Position numbers and translations under genes: made by a program
The notes under the pieces: model-generated
The model's input: only the letters and a program-made list of their open reading frames with translations
Told to the model about the DNA's origin: nothing
Databases searched by the model: none
Assembly (NCBI GenBank): GCA_002374055.1
Contig: DFLA01000033.1
Location: 1 to 23,409 of the forward strand
Direction of reading: 5' to 3'
DNA from: Caryophanales bacterium UBA3631
GTDB taxonomy: Bacteria > Bacillota_I > Bacilli_A > RF39 > UBA660
DNA length: 23,409 bases
Part shown: one piece after another, positions 1 through 7,359 of the stretch
Position numbering within the stretch: the stretch's first letter is position 1
Layout of the letters: every line of letters begins with the position of its first letter

Positions 1-11
1 TTCAAAGATCA
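1..11 (-). promoter_or_regulatory. boxA-like antitermination motif at window edge
   Basis: Read on the minus strand this is TGATCTTTGAA. It resembles the boxA/leader motif found just ahead of 16S rRNA in Bacilli (TGTTCTTTGAAAAC-like). It lies about 30 bases downstream of promoter P2. The rRNA gene itself would be beyond the left edge, so this is an inference from the motif and the promoters. Confidence 0.4.
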
Positions 12-39
12 TTTCTGCTTTTTTTTCGAAAGCACAAAT

Positions 40-68
40 AGTTTAACACTTATAAAAGTCAAAGTCAA
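40..68 (-). promoter_or_regulatory. Strong sigma-A promoter P2 with A-tract UP-like element
   Basis: On the minus strand, TTGACT (68-63), a 17-base spacer and TAAACT (45-40). The -35 hexamer is duplicated in tandem (a second TTGACT at 62-57). Upstream, positions 71-108 are long A-runs on the minus strand, like the UP elements of rRNA promoters. It reads off the left edge. Confidence 0.75.
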
Positions 69-132
69 GTATTTTTTTCTTTTTTTTGATTTTTTTTATT
101 AAACATATTATTCTCTCGCTCAAAGCAACAAT

Positions 133-161
133 AATATATCAAAGTATAAAAACAAAGTCAA
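133..161 (-). promoter_or_regulatory. Strong sigma-A promoter P1, extended -10
   Basis: On the minus strand, TTGACT (161-156), a 17-base spacer and TATATT (138-133). TGA directly before the -10 makes it an extended -10. A-rich DNA lies upstream of the -35. With P2, 93 bases downstream, it forms a tandem pair typical of stable-RNA operons in Bacilli. It starts just past the stop codon of ntdP and reads to the left, so it serves a gene outside the window. Confidence 0.75.
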
Positions 162-197
162 TATTAAAATGACTTTTTTTTAAAATATATTAAAATA

Positions 198-731
198 TTA
201 ATCAATCTTTACAGTTTTATACTCATCATAATATTTATAATTATTATTTTTATTAAAAATAACATATCCATTTTCATATAAACTAATTAAATCTTTCATA
301 GCATTATTTATAACAAAATCCAAATCATCAGAATAATTCATTATCCTCTTATGATACTTATATTCACCCTTATCTAATACTTTATAATCACCACTAGGAA
401 AAATTCTCAAATCCAAATCATAATCAATATATTTAATAGTATCATCCTCTATAATAAAAGGAGAAGCAATATTACAATAATAATATATTCCATCCTTTTT
501 CAATTGTGCAATAACATTAAACCATTTATCTTTAAAAAAATACATTATAGCAGGTTCCTTCGTCTTCCAAATATTTCCCTCAGATTCAGTAACCTTAGTC
601 TTATTATTCCCAAAAACAATATAATCTTTTTTAAAATCCAAAACAACAGCTTCATCCCAAGCCCTATGAATCTTTCCATTATGCTTATAGCATTGAATCT
701 GTAATCTATCACCAATACAATATTTCTTCAT
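198..731 (-). CDS. ntdP: DUF402 nucleoside tri-/diphosphatase (Ntdp/YgaC family)
   Basis: The 177-residue protein closely matches B. subtilis YgaC and S. aureus Ntdp, which are about 180 residues long. Shared blocks include IQCYKHNGKIHRAW near the N-terminus, VTESEGNIWKTKEPA around residues 47-61, GIYYYCNIASPF around 81-92 and YIDYDLD around 101-107. The family hydrolyses nucleoside tri- and diphosphates with divalent metal, using the acidic residues of the C-terminal half. It is a soluble cytosolic enzyme with no signal peptide or membrane segment. The start is an ATG with GTGAGGCG just upstream. It stands alone, with a TATAAT-like box about 20 bases before the start but no clear -35, and no strong terminator follows. 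The assignment comes from recalled family similarity; the substrate is not shown by the sequence. Confidence 0.9.
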   Translation of the reverse strand: MKKYCIGDRLQIQCYKHNGKIHRAWDEAVVLDFKKDYIVFGNNKTKVTESEGNIWKTKEPAIMYFFKDKWFNVIAQLKKDGIYYYCNIASPFIIEDDTIKYIDYDLDLRIFPSGDYKVLDKGEYKYHKRIMNYSDDLDFVINNAMKDLISLYENGYVIFNKNNNYKYYDEYKTVKID

Positions 732-783
732 TAAATCGCCTCACTACCAATTATAATATTTTTTAAGTAAAAAAAAAAGACAA

Positions 784-819
784 AAATAAAAAAAGCTTTA
801 TTAAATTATAATAAAGCTT
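784..819 (-). terminator. Rho-independent terminator after S41 protease gene
   Basis: An 11-bp perfect stem (793-803 with 809-819) with a 5-base loop, followed on the minus strand by a T-rich run. The stop codon TAA of the protease gene (808-806) lies in the loop. Confidence 0.8.
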
Positions 820-2011
820 GAATTGCAGCTTGCAACTGACTGTCGTTATCAGCGATAGGATTATCGTAATAATCCTTATTAAAATCAACATCAATATCAA
901 CTTGAACACCAGTACCATTAATCCATTCCCCGTGAGGAGTAAGCCATTTCTTAGTCGTGAACTTATATTGAACACCATCAGACAAATTCTTTAATTCTTG
1001 AACAGTTCCTTTTCCATACGTATGCTTACCAACAATTTTAGCGCCATATTCATCCTTTAACGCTGCAGCCAATATTTCAGACGCAGATGCACTTGCCTCA
1101 TTGGTTAAAACAACTATTTTATATTTTTTTGTTTCACTTCCGCGAGAATATGCCTTAACTACACCATTATTATCCTCAGTTTGATATATAACATGAGAAG
1201 AATCCAAAAATAATCCTAATATATTTTCCACAGTTGTCAAATGACCTCCAGTATTGCTCCTAACATCTATAATCAAAGAATCAATCCCAGATTTTTCCAA
1301 TTTATTAAGTTCATCTTTAAATTGAGAAAACGTATTATTCGCAAATATAGACATATATATATACCCTATTTTCTTTCCTTCACGTTCAAAAATATCGCTT
1401 TTAACAGATTTAATAGTTACCAATTCCTTATTTACATTAACCTTAATTTCGGCATTATTTCTCAAAACGACAAGCTCAATAGTAGACGAAGTACCTTCTT
1501 TAACCATTTTAACAAAATCAGACGTACTAACATTTTCCAAAGACTTACCATCAATAGATTTAATTATATCAGCAGGTTTCAAACCAGAACGAGAAGCAGG
1601 AGAATCATCTATTACATTATATATAACAATATTGTTATCAGAATCATTCACAACCTCTACACCTATACCTTGAAAACTACCATCTAATGTTGCATTAAAA
1701 CTATTAGAATCGCCGTCATTAAAAAAAGTTGTATATGGATCATCAATTGATTCAAGCATACCTTCAATAGCACTATCAATCATCTTATTTTTATCTAAAT
1801 CCCCATAATAATTACTCGTAATATAATTATAATTATCAACAAACTTAGATAAAAACTTATCTTGATTATCATCGGTATCCCTATCATACATAACCTTAAA
1901 AACAGAAAGTCCCAAAATAAAACCAATAATCAATGTTATTAAAATTAAAATTAAAATTTCAGATAAACGAAATTGTTTTCTATTTATATCAATTAAACCC
2001 TTTTCTTCCAT
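806..2011 (-). CDS. S41 family C-terminal processing peptidase (CtpA/CtpB-like)
   Basis: A 401-residue serine protease of the Tsp/CtpB type. One membrane segment (about 17-40) anchors it, with the protease domain outside the cell. A PDZ domain follows (about 110-195; GIGVEV and SGLKPADII motifs), then the S41 core with SLIIDVRSNTGG (245-256). The catalytic Ser is in ASASASE (S309), and K334 and Q338 are in TYGKGTVQ. The Ser-to-Lys spacing of 25 matches the family, so it should be active. It is shorter than Bacillus CtpA/CtpB and lacks their C-terminal peptidoglycan-binding domain. The start is an ATG preceded by AAGGGG. The upstream gene ends in a hairpin 45 bases before it and no separate promoter is evident, so expression may depend on read-through. 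The target protein is unknown; CtpB itself acts in sporulation signalling. Confidence 0.92.
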   Translation of the reverse strand: MEEKGLIDINRKQFRLSEILILILITLIIGFILGLSVFKVMYDRDTDDNQDKFLSKFVDNYNYITSNYYGDLDKNKMIDSAIEGMLESIDDPYTTFFNDGDSNSFNATLDGSFQGIGVEVVNDSDNNIVIYNVIDDSPASRSGLKPADIIKSIDGKSLENVSTSDFVKMVKEGTSSTIELVVLRNNAEIKVNVNKELVTIKSVKSDIFEREGKKIGYIYMSIFANNTFSQFKDELNKLEKSGIDSLIIDVRSNTGGHLTTVENILGLFLDSSHVIYQTEDNNGVVKAYSRGSETKKYKIVVLTNEASASASEILAAALKDEYGAKIVGKHTYGKGTVQELKNLSDGVQYKFTTKKWLTPHGEWINGTGVQVDIDVDFNKDYYDNPIADNDSQLQAAIQALL

Positions 2012-2036
2012 ATAATACCCCTTTTCATAAAAAATC

Positions 2037-2066
2037 AGAAAAAAATAATTACATAGTAATTATTTT
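2037..2066 (-). terminator. Hairpin between degenerate-thioredoxin gene and protease gene
   Basis: An 11-bp AT-rich stem (2042-2052 with 2056-2066) with a 3-base loop and T-run on the minus strand. It includes the TAA stop (2062-2060). Since no promoter is visible between it and the protease gene, it may be a leaky attenuator rather than a full stop. Confidence 0.6.
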
Positions 2067-2596
2067 GTCATTCTACCTAATTTACCCTTTATTTGTTCAT
2101 TTCCTTCATAAGTGGAAATAACCTTGCTGTTATTTATTCTTAATAGAGCAGTTTGACTAAATTTAAAATCTTTAGCGTTAGTTACATTTAAAACAGACTT
2201 ATCAGATATAAATGCTTTATTAAATACATCTGACATATCAACAAAATAATATGGAACAGAATTTGAATCCTTAGTTGAATAATACATCAAATGATTTTTA
2301 TAATAATCAACATATTTATCATCATCAAAATATACTAATACATAATATTCATCATTCTTCTGAGATAAAATATTGCCAGCTAAAATCTTTTCATATTGAA
2401 TCTTTACTTCTGTATTTTCCTCATTATTAGAACTAGCAGCATCATCTTTCTTAGTTACAAATAAAGTAATAATATAGAAAAGTGCAAACACCAAAGCAAC
2501 AACTAATATTAAAATAATAAGCTTCGACATTTCATTATCGGTAGAAATAATTGAATTAGTCCTCTTTTGACTGTTAATTTTTTTTGCCTTCTTCAT
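2060..2596 (-). CDS. Membrane-anchored protein with degenerate thioredoxin-like domain
   Basis: A 178-residue protein. A basic N-terminus (KKAKKINSQKR) precedes one membrane segment at about 24-47, which suggests the rest is outside the cell. Residues 70-175 look like a thioredoxin fold: strand VLVYF (86-90), a helix where CXXC would sit (DDDKYVDYY, no cysteine), strand YYFVD (116-120), then TALLRINNSKVI (149-160), which mimics the usual TPTTIFVENGKV block but has lost the cis-proline. No cysteine is left in the domain, so redox activity is not expected. I chose the ATG at 2596 because it has GGTGAT at proper spacing. A longer reading frame, to 2713, would run into the lipoprotein gene and a terminator. 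The function is unknown; the fold is inferred by eye. Confidence 0.7.
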   Translation of the reverse strand: MKKAKKINSQKRTNSIISTDNEMSKLIILILVVALVFALFYIITLFVTKKDDAASSNNEENTEVKIQYEKILAGNILSQKNDEYYVLVYFDDDKYVDYYKNHLMYYSTKDSNSVPYYFVDMSDVFNKAFISDKSVLNVTNAKDFKFSQTALLRINNSKVISTYEGNEQIKGKLGRMTK

Positions 2597-2611
2597 TTTA
2601 TCACCAAAGTC

Positions 2612-2620
2612 ATTATAGCA
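2612..2620 (-). promoter_or_regulatory. Extended -10 promoter candidate
   Basis: TGCTATAAT on the minus strand, with no good -35. It would start transcription about 9 bases before the ATG at 2596, right at the Shine-Dalgarno site, giving a nearly leaderless mRNA. Weak evidence. Confidence 0.35.
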
Positions 2621-2621
2621 T

Positions 2622-2668
2622 AAAAAAATAAAAATAGATACAAAATTAAACCTATTTTTATTTTTTTT
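2622..2668. terminator. AT-rich hairpin after LolA-like lipoprotein gene
   Basis: A stem of at least 11 bp (2627-2637 with 2652-2662) that extends into flanking A- and T-runs. The run of T on either side could end transcription in both directions. The stem is almost all A-T pairs, so its strength is uncertain. Confidence 0.5.
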
Positions 2669-2669
2669 A

Positions 2670-3659
2670 TTATTTCTGAATAGATGCAACAGAAAGCGAT
2701 TTAGCAACATCAATTAACTGATTCTGTTCAAGAACATTAGATACCAAATAATACTCAACACCACCATCTATCCAAGTAATAGAAGAATCATCAATAATAC
2801 CAATTGAATCAACCAACTGTAAAGGCTCACCAGAAACAGATATTAAAGAACTATCAGAATTCAAAGTTTCTTGAATAAGCATAAAAGGATAATCACCAGA
2901 AAAAGTCATAATAATACGCTCACCATCTTGAATAGAAACCTTATCTTGACTAGATAAATAAGTATTCTGTGGGATATACATAGGGTATAATACATCGCCA
3001 ATCTTAGAAGTAAAATTATCCAAATCAACAGATACAGACATATTATTATCTAATTTAAAATAATTGGAATCAAAATCACAACTATAGTCAATACTACTAA
3101 TACTCATCTTCATTTTAACCAAACCATTTGAATCTAAAACCTCAACACATTTAATATTACTATCATTATCCAAATAAATCTTTTGATTAATTAAATCTTT
3201 ATTATTTGAATAATTAACTTTTGTAGTAATTATATAACCATCACTAGTTTTATCAAAAACAGAATCAGAATCACCTTTTATATCATTTAACAAATTATGC
3301 AATAAATAAGTTTGAGAATTATTATATGGCCATTCACTCTGAAATTTAAAACTCTTATTTAAACTTGGAGTAAGTACATAAACACCATCAGAATTTCTCA
3401 AAATAATTTGCTCATGATTATTAGTTTGATTCTTTAAACTAACTCTAAAATTATTATCCTTCAAAAAAGAAACATCAACATCATATAAATAATTATTCTC
3501 ACCATTAATTATTTCCAAAACACCTGATAAACGATAAGAAGATAAATTAGATATTTTTTTATCCAATTCCTTTAAAATATCATCACTATTTTTATTCCCA
3601 CAACCTGATAAAATCATACAACAAAAAACAAAAAAACACACATATTTAACAATTTTCAA
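2670..3659 (-). CDS. LolA-like lipoprotein (GerS/YdcC family)
   Basis: A secreted lipoprotein of 329 residues. The signal peptide ends in the lipobox LSGC, with the lipidated Cys at residue 20. The N-terminal half (about 25-215) matches LolA-like lipoproteins of Firmicutes such as GerS and YdcC. Signature blocks are YRLSGVLEI, FRVSLKNQTNNHEQIILRNS, GVYVLTPSLNKSFKFQSEWP and the following YLLHNLLNDI. GerS acts in spore germination in Clostridioides difficile, but the family is wider and a role in spores is not implied here. The C-terminal part (about 225-329) is a separate, less clear domain. Start choice: TTG at 3659, six bases after a strong GAGGTG site; an in-frame GTG at 3668 lies inside that site. 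It has its own promoter upstream and a hairpin right after the stop. Confidence 0.82.
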   Translation of the reverse strand: MKIVKYVCFFVFCCMILSGCGNKNSDDILKELDKKISNLSSYRLSGVLEIINGENNYLYDVDVSFLKDNNFRVSLKNQTNNHEQIILRNSDGVYVLTPSLNKSFKFQSEWPYNNSQTYLLHNLLNDIKGDSDSVFDKTSDGYIITTKVNYSNNKDLINQKIYLDNDSNIKCVEVLDSNGLVKMKMSISSIDYSCDFDSNYFKLDNNMSVSVDLDNFTSKIGDVLYPMYIPQNTYLSSQDKVSIQDGERIIMTFSGDYPFMLIQETLNSDSSLISVSGEPLQLVDSIGIIDDSSITWIDGGVEYYLVSNVLEQNQLIDVAKSLSVASIQK

Positions 3660-3685
3660 ATTAATCACCTCAATACCTTTACTTA

Positions 3686-3714
3686 ATTATATTTTTAAAA
3701 AAAACAAATATGAA
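3686..3714 (-). promoter_or_regulatory. Promoter of LolA-like lipoprotein gene
   Basis: On the minus strand TTCATA, a 17-base A/T-only spacer apart from one G, and a consensus TATAAT (3691-3686). The start codon is about 27 bases downstream of the -10. The -35 is weak (4 of 6 matches). Confidence 0.5.
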
Positions 3715-3769
3715 GAATATTTTAAGAATAATTGTTTAGAATAATTAGTAAATAAGAGAGGGTGAAAAA

Positions 3770-3970
3770 ATGGAAACAATACAAAAAACATGTTTAGTTG
3801 TCACAATAATAGGTGCAATAAATTGGGGATTAATTGGATTACTAGACTTTAACTTAGTTGACTCACTATTTGGTGTAGATTCAATAATCTCTAAAATCAT
3901 CTACATACTCGTAGGAATCTGTGGACTAATAAATATTGGAATACTACTTAGCCATATAGAAACAAAATAA
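3770..3970 (+). CDS. DUF378 small membrane protein (YuzA-like)
   Basis: The only plus-strand gene. It encodes 66 residues with two membrane helices (about 8-30 and 40-62). The pattern AINWGLIGLLDFNLVDSLFG followed by a second helix with GICGLINI is the DUF378 signature. B. subtilis YuzA belongs to this family; its function is unknown. The ATG is preceded by AGAGAGGGTG at good spacing. No clear promoter was found in the 100 bases between it and the divergent lipoprotein gene. It shares a bidirectional terminator with cdaR, which converges on it. Confidence 0.9.
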   Translation: METIQKTCLVVTIIGAINWGLIGLLDFNLVDSLFGVDSIISKIIYILVGICGLINIGILLSHIETK

Positions 3971-4000
3971 AACTGCACAATTATTTGTGCAGTATTTTTT
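3962..4000. terminator. Bidirectional terminator between DUF378 gene and cdaR
   Basis: A perfect 9-bp stem ACTGCACAA / TTGTGCAGT (3972-3980 with 3985-3993), loop TTAT, flanked by T-runs on the plus side and A-runs (T-runs on the minus strand) on the other. It sits between two converging stop codons. Confidence 0.88.
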
Positions 4001-5348
4001 ATTTTTTAGTAATCTTTACTTTTACCTTCTTAGTTTTAGAAACATATTGAACCCTAGCATCACTACCTTCAACTTGAACATCAACTTCATATTCACCTTC
4101 AGTATAACCAGATAAATCTATATATGCAGATATATTATCAGCACTTATTCCATCAATAACACTAGATACACCCTTAACATTTACCTGTACAAAACTATCA
4201 GACGAACTTACAGCACTAGCCTTATAATCAGTACCTAAATTCTTTGTTTCGATAGCAACATTATTTATATCCTTATCAGATACATTTCCCAAAGAAACAT
4301 TAACAGTAATATTATTTACACTCATAGATTTTACACCGTTTTGTTTTGGAATTTCCAATTTATACTGAGTATTATCAGATATATCAGTAACATCAACCTC
4401 AACAGGCACATAATTAAGTTGATCCAAATACTTAGAATCACCATATACAATAACCTTTGATTCACTCATCGTAATATTACTTATAGCCTTACCAAAAGCA
4501 ACATTACCAACAGGAATAATCTTTATAGGCAACTCCTTAGATGGAGACGATATAGAAACATTAACATCAACCTTAGATGGAACCAATTCAACATTAATAA
4601 CATTTCCATTATCATCATAAGCTTTCAAAGGAACATCTTTCAAAACAAACGAACAAACATCCTGGCTAGAGAAATTATTGACATCAACAAGAGCTTTTAC
4701 ACTAGCAACCTTCTTAATTTGTTTTTCACTACCCTTAATGACTACAGATTCATCATCAATACCAATCTTATCAATAACTAACTTATCATTCAATTTATCC
4801 TTATTCAATATATCAATACTCATAGTAGTTGGCAATGAAACCTTATTATAAATAATAACAGTTGCATAAGAAGGATTAACCTTATAATCAACAGAAGAAA
4901 CCCCTTGATTATACTTAAACTCTACCTTATGAGTTCCAGCCTTTAAATCAGTCAAATCAACTGTAACATCATTAGTTCTAGATTGCTTTGCAATATATAA
5001 ATTTGCCTTATTACCAATTAAAGTAATATCAACAGTTTCAGGTAACCCCTCAACAACATATGCCTCTTCATTATATATAGCCTTAACAGGTTGATTAGTT
5101 AATATTTCAGCACTACTTTCAGAATAATATATAATCTTTTGATCAATTATAATAAAAACAAATACAGCCAACCCTAAAGATATAAATAGCAAATTATTAG
5201 ATTTAGATAAAAACTTTTCAAAACCCTTGCCACTAATATTAAATTTTTTAGAAATATTTAAAATTAACTTTGTAACAGGAATTATGACAAACTTGTCAAA
5301 AAAATTAAAAAGTGATCTTAAAATCTTCTTAATTGAATTTTGCTTCAT
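3999..5348 (-). CDS. cdaR: CdaR, YbbR-domain regulator of c-di-AMP synthase
   Basis: A 449-residue membrane protein with one helix (about 52-69) and a long extracytoplasmic part made of about four YbbR repeats (for example VEGLPETVDITLIGNKANL, and later blocks ending in YKVNPSYATVIIYN). In relatives CdaR binds CdaA and modulates c-di-AMP synthesis in response to envelope conditions. The N-terminus has about 50 residues before the helix (SLFNFFDKFVIIPVTKLI), longer than I recall for B. subtilis CdaR; it contains an amphipathic or membrane-skimming segment. Start choice: ATG at 5348, seven bases after GGAGGAG; an upstream in-frame ATG at 5366 lies inside that site. It overlaps the end of cdaA by 20 bases, so the two are translationally coupled. 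glmM, a frequent third gene of this operon, does not follow. Confidence 0.88.
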   Translation of the reverse strand: MKQNSIKKILRSLFNFFDKFVIIPVTKLILNISKKFNISGKGFEKFLSKSNNLLFISLGLAVFVFIIIDQKIIYYSESSAEILTNQPVKAIYNEEAYVVEGLPETVDITLIGNKANLYIAKQSRTNDVTVDLTDLKAGTHKVEFKYNQGVSSVDYKVNPSYATVIIYNKVSLPTTMSIDILNKDKLNDKLVIDKIGIDDESVVIKGSEKQIKKVASVKALVDVNNFSSQDVCSFVLKDVPLKAYDDNGNVINVELVPSKVDVNVSISSPSKELPIKIIPVGNVAFGKAISNITMSESKVIVYGDSKYLDQLNYVPVEVDVTDISDNTQYKLEIPKQNGVKSMSVNNITVNVSLGNVSDKDINNVAIETKNLGTDYKASAVSSSDSFVQVNVKGVSSVIDGISADNISAYIDLSGYTEGEYEVDVQVEGSDARVQYVSKTKKVKVKITKK

Positions 5349-6144
5349 CAGATAACTCCTCCTCATCCAAAATAATCTTTTTAGGTCTTAACTCATCCAA
5401 TAATTTTAACTTTACCTCATCAATACTCAAATTATAAAATAACTCTCCACCTATCGCAATAGACAAACGACCAGTTTCCTCAGATACAACAAGAGAAATA
5501 CTATCCATTTCCTCAGAAATACCTAAAGCAGCCCTATGTCTAGTTCCCAATCTTTTACTAATTTTAACATTATCACTTGTAGGAAAAACAGCACCAGCAC
5601 TAGTAATCTTATCACCTTGAATAATCACACCACCATCATGCAAAGGATTATTAGGGAAAAATATAGAAATCAATAACTCACTTGAAATATCTGCATAAAT
5701 CTTCTTAGACTTATTAATATAATCATTCAAACTATTATCACGTTCAAGTACTATCAAAGCACCAATCCTATTCTTCCTTAAATATTCAACAGCCTGAGCT
5801 ATTTCATAAACCAACTTTTCACGTTCATCAACAGTCAAAATTTTATGTCTGCCTAATAATTGACTTCTTCCCAACTGCTCAAGAACATTCCTAATTTCAG
5901 GTTGAAAAATAATAATTAAAGCAAGAGGACCCCACATAATTACATAATTAAGTAAATAACCAATAGTAGACAACTCAAAAATATCACTAATTACCTTTAA
6001 AATAATAATAACAAGTATACCCTTAAAAAGTAAAACCATCTTAACATTTCTTCTTAAATTCTTCAACACATAATAAAAAATCATCCAAACAAGTAAAACA
6101 TCAATTGTTTTCTTTATAAGACCAAAAATACCATCTACAGTCAC
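5329..6144 (-). CDS. cdaA: Diadenylate cyclase CdaA (c-di-AMP synthase)
   Basis: A 271-residue enzyme joining two ATP into cyclic di-AMP. About three membrane helices fill residues 1-85, followed by the DAC catalytic domain (about 95-255). Visible motifs are FQPEIRNVLEQLGR at 80-93, HDGG at 169-172 (family motif DGA, here DGG with the catalytic Asp kept), SAGAVFP at 182-188 and GTRHRAA at 200-206. The start is a GTG six bases after AGGAGGT, giving MTVDGIFGLI; an in-frame ATG at 6192 is too far upstream and overlaps the promoter. It heads a two-gene operon with cdaR. c-di-AMP controls potassium and osmolyte uptake in Firmicutes and is usually essential, so this is likely a core gene. Confidence 0.94.
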   Translation of the reverse strand: MTVDGIFGLIKKTIDVLLVWMIFYYVLKNLRRNVKMVLLFKGILVIIILKVISDIFELSTIGYLLNYVIMWGPLALIIIFQPEIRNVLEQLGRSQLLGRHKILTVDEREKLVYEIAQAVEYLRKNRIGALIVLERDNSLNDYINKSKKIYADISSELLISIFFPNNPLHDGGVIIQGDKITSAGAVFPTSDNVKISKRLGTRHRAALGISEEMDSISLVVSEETGRLSIAIGGELFYNLSIDEVKLKLLDELRPKKIILDEEELSDEAKFN

Positions 6145-6172
6145 AAAAATACCTCCTATCATGAATAATAAA

Positions 6173-6181
6173 ATTATATCA
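6173..6181 (-). promoter_or_regulatory. Extended -10 promoter of cdaA-cdaR
   Basis: TGATATAAT on the minus strand, 29 bases before the cdaA start. The base composition at the -35 position (TTTATT at 17 bases) is poor, so the TGn extension would carry the recognition. Confidence 0.5.
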
Positions 6182-6282
6182 TAAAAAAACATATAAATAA
6201 AGACACTAACTTATAAAGTAATTCTATTCAAGATTATAATATATAAAAAATCATAATAAAAACATAGCTTTTCTTTAAAAAG

Positions 6283-6306
6283 AAAAAAATTAGAAAAATC
6301 TAATTT
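6283..6306 (-). terminator. Terminator after acidic membrane-protein gene
   Basis: An 8-bp stem AAATTAGA / TCTAATTT (6287-6294 with 6299-6306) with a 4-base loop and a T-run on the minus strand. The gene's stop codon (6307-6305) overlaps the start of the stem. Confidence 0.7.
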
Positions 6307-7165
6307 AAAATTTCCAAATATCATCATTAGACATATTTTGAGAATCATCAGATTGGCTAGAATCATCAACAGAAGAATCAAACAACTCTGGAATAGAAGA
6401 ACTATCATCAGAAGAAGAATCAAAATCATTAGAAATATCATTAAAAGAATTTATATCATCAGAAGATTTACTATCATCCTCATTATCAGACACACCTAAA
6501 TCATCAATTGCCTCCTGATTACCATAATCAATAGATTCTTGAGACTCACTATCAAAAGCATGAAATTCAGAATCATTTATATCTTGCTCAAAATCATTCA
6601 ATTCATGATTATCTAAATTATCAGAATTAGAAGAAAGATTACTATAATAAAAATTATCATCATCAATACCATTATTACTAGAATTCAAAAAATTATTATA
6701 ATTCTTTTTTTCTAAATCCTCTAAACTAATATCTACATCTTCAAAATCATTAGCGCCAAAAACATTACTTGATAAATTAGAATCCAAAACAGCATCAGAA
6801 TCATTAGAAGAAAAATTAAAACTATCAGTACTAACATTAGAACTAGATATATCATTATTCTGATAAATCTCGGAAATACCAGTATTATCATTATTTTGAG
6901 ATATACCAGCCATATTCATATTATTAGAAAAATCAGTATTCAAATCAACTTCATTCGAAATATCACTTATATCATCAATTATTTGATTATAATCCCCTAC
7001 CTCATTAGATTTAATCAAATTAGAATCTAAAGTAGAAGAATCAACTTTACTATTATTGCTTTTTTCCTTATTCTCTTTCTTATCAGCAAAATAGCCAATA
7101 ATAGAAAGAACAATAACCAATCCTAAACCAAATAATAAACCATCATGATTTAATATAAAGTCCAT
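6305..7165 (-). CDS. Acidic Asp/Ser/Asn-rich membrane-anchored protein, unknown function
   Basis: A 286-residue protein. A short N-terminus (MDFILNHDG), one membrane helix (about 9-27) and a basic stretch (DKKENKEK) suggest the long C-terminal part stays in the cytoplasm. That part (about 35-286) is low-complexity, very acidic and built almost only from Asp, Ser, Asn, Glu and a few Phe/Leu/Ile, with no cysteine. It ends in DDIWKF. It looks disordered. I know no family for it. The start ATG at 7165 has GGGAGGCG upstream; the longer reading frame to 7225 overlaps the promoter. It is a single-gene unit with its own promoter and terminator. The Asp/Ser/Asn bias may partly reflect low-GC codon drift, but the acidity is far beyond that of its neighbours. 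It could be a scaffold or charge-based interaction protein, which is speculation. Confidence 0.75.
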   Translation of the reverse strand: MDFILNHDGLLFGLGLVIVLSIIGYFADKKENKEKSNNSKVDSSTLDSNLIKSNEVGDYNQIIDDISDISNEVDLNTDFSNNMNMAGISQNNDNTGISEIYQNNDISSSNVSTDSFNFSSNDSDAVLDSNLSSNVFGANDFEDVDISLEDLEKKNYNNFLNSSNNGIDDDNFYYSNLSSNSDNLDNHELNDFEQDINDSEFHAFDSESQESIDYGNQEAIDDLGVSDNEDDSKSSDDINSFNDISNDFDSSSDDSSSIPELFDSSVDDSSQSDDSQNMSNDDIWKF

Positions 7166-7196
7166 TAAACGCCTCCCACTTTTTATTCTTACTTCA

Positions 7197-7225
7197 ATAT
7201 TACCACAAAAAAAAAATATAATCAA
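7197..7225 (-). promoter_or_regulatory. Sigma-A promoter of acidic protein gene
   Basis: TTGATT (7225-7220), a 17-base spacer holding a run of ten T, and TAATAT (7202-7197) on the minus strand. The start codon is about 30 bases downstream of the -10. Confidence 0.7.
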
Positions 7226-7359
7226 GAACTTATTTAAAGAACAAAGCTTAAAATAAAATTTAAGACATAATCACTCATATATTATATTTTCTACACCCGC
7301 ATATCAATTAAAACATAATTATATTTCAAATTAAACACATTTACATAATAAAAAAAAGA

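Noticed and set aside
763..978. Minus-strand open frame overlapping the end of the protease gene
   Set aside because: Wrong-frame shadow of the protease gene; hydrophobic low-complexity translation.
504..2121. Plus-strand open frames at 504-704, 1241-1687 and 1933-2121
   Set aside because: They lie opposite ntdP and the S41 protease, have no family pattern or ribosome site, and arise from AT-rich antisense.
6211..6441. Hydrophobic minus-strand frame rich in Ile/Leu/Met
   Set aside because: Out-of-frame reading of the Asp/Ser-rich codons of the acidic protein gene; no ribosome site.
7226..7359. Second promoter TTGATA-15-TATAAT in the gap before the acidic protein gene
   Set aside because: A 15-base spacer is too short and a better promoter lies downstream.
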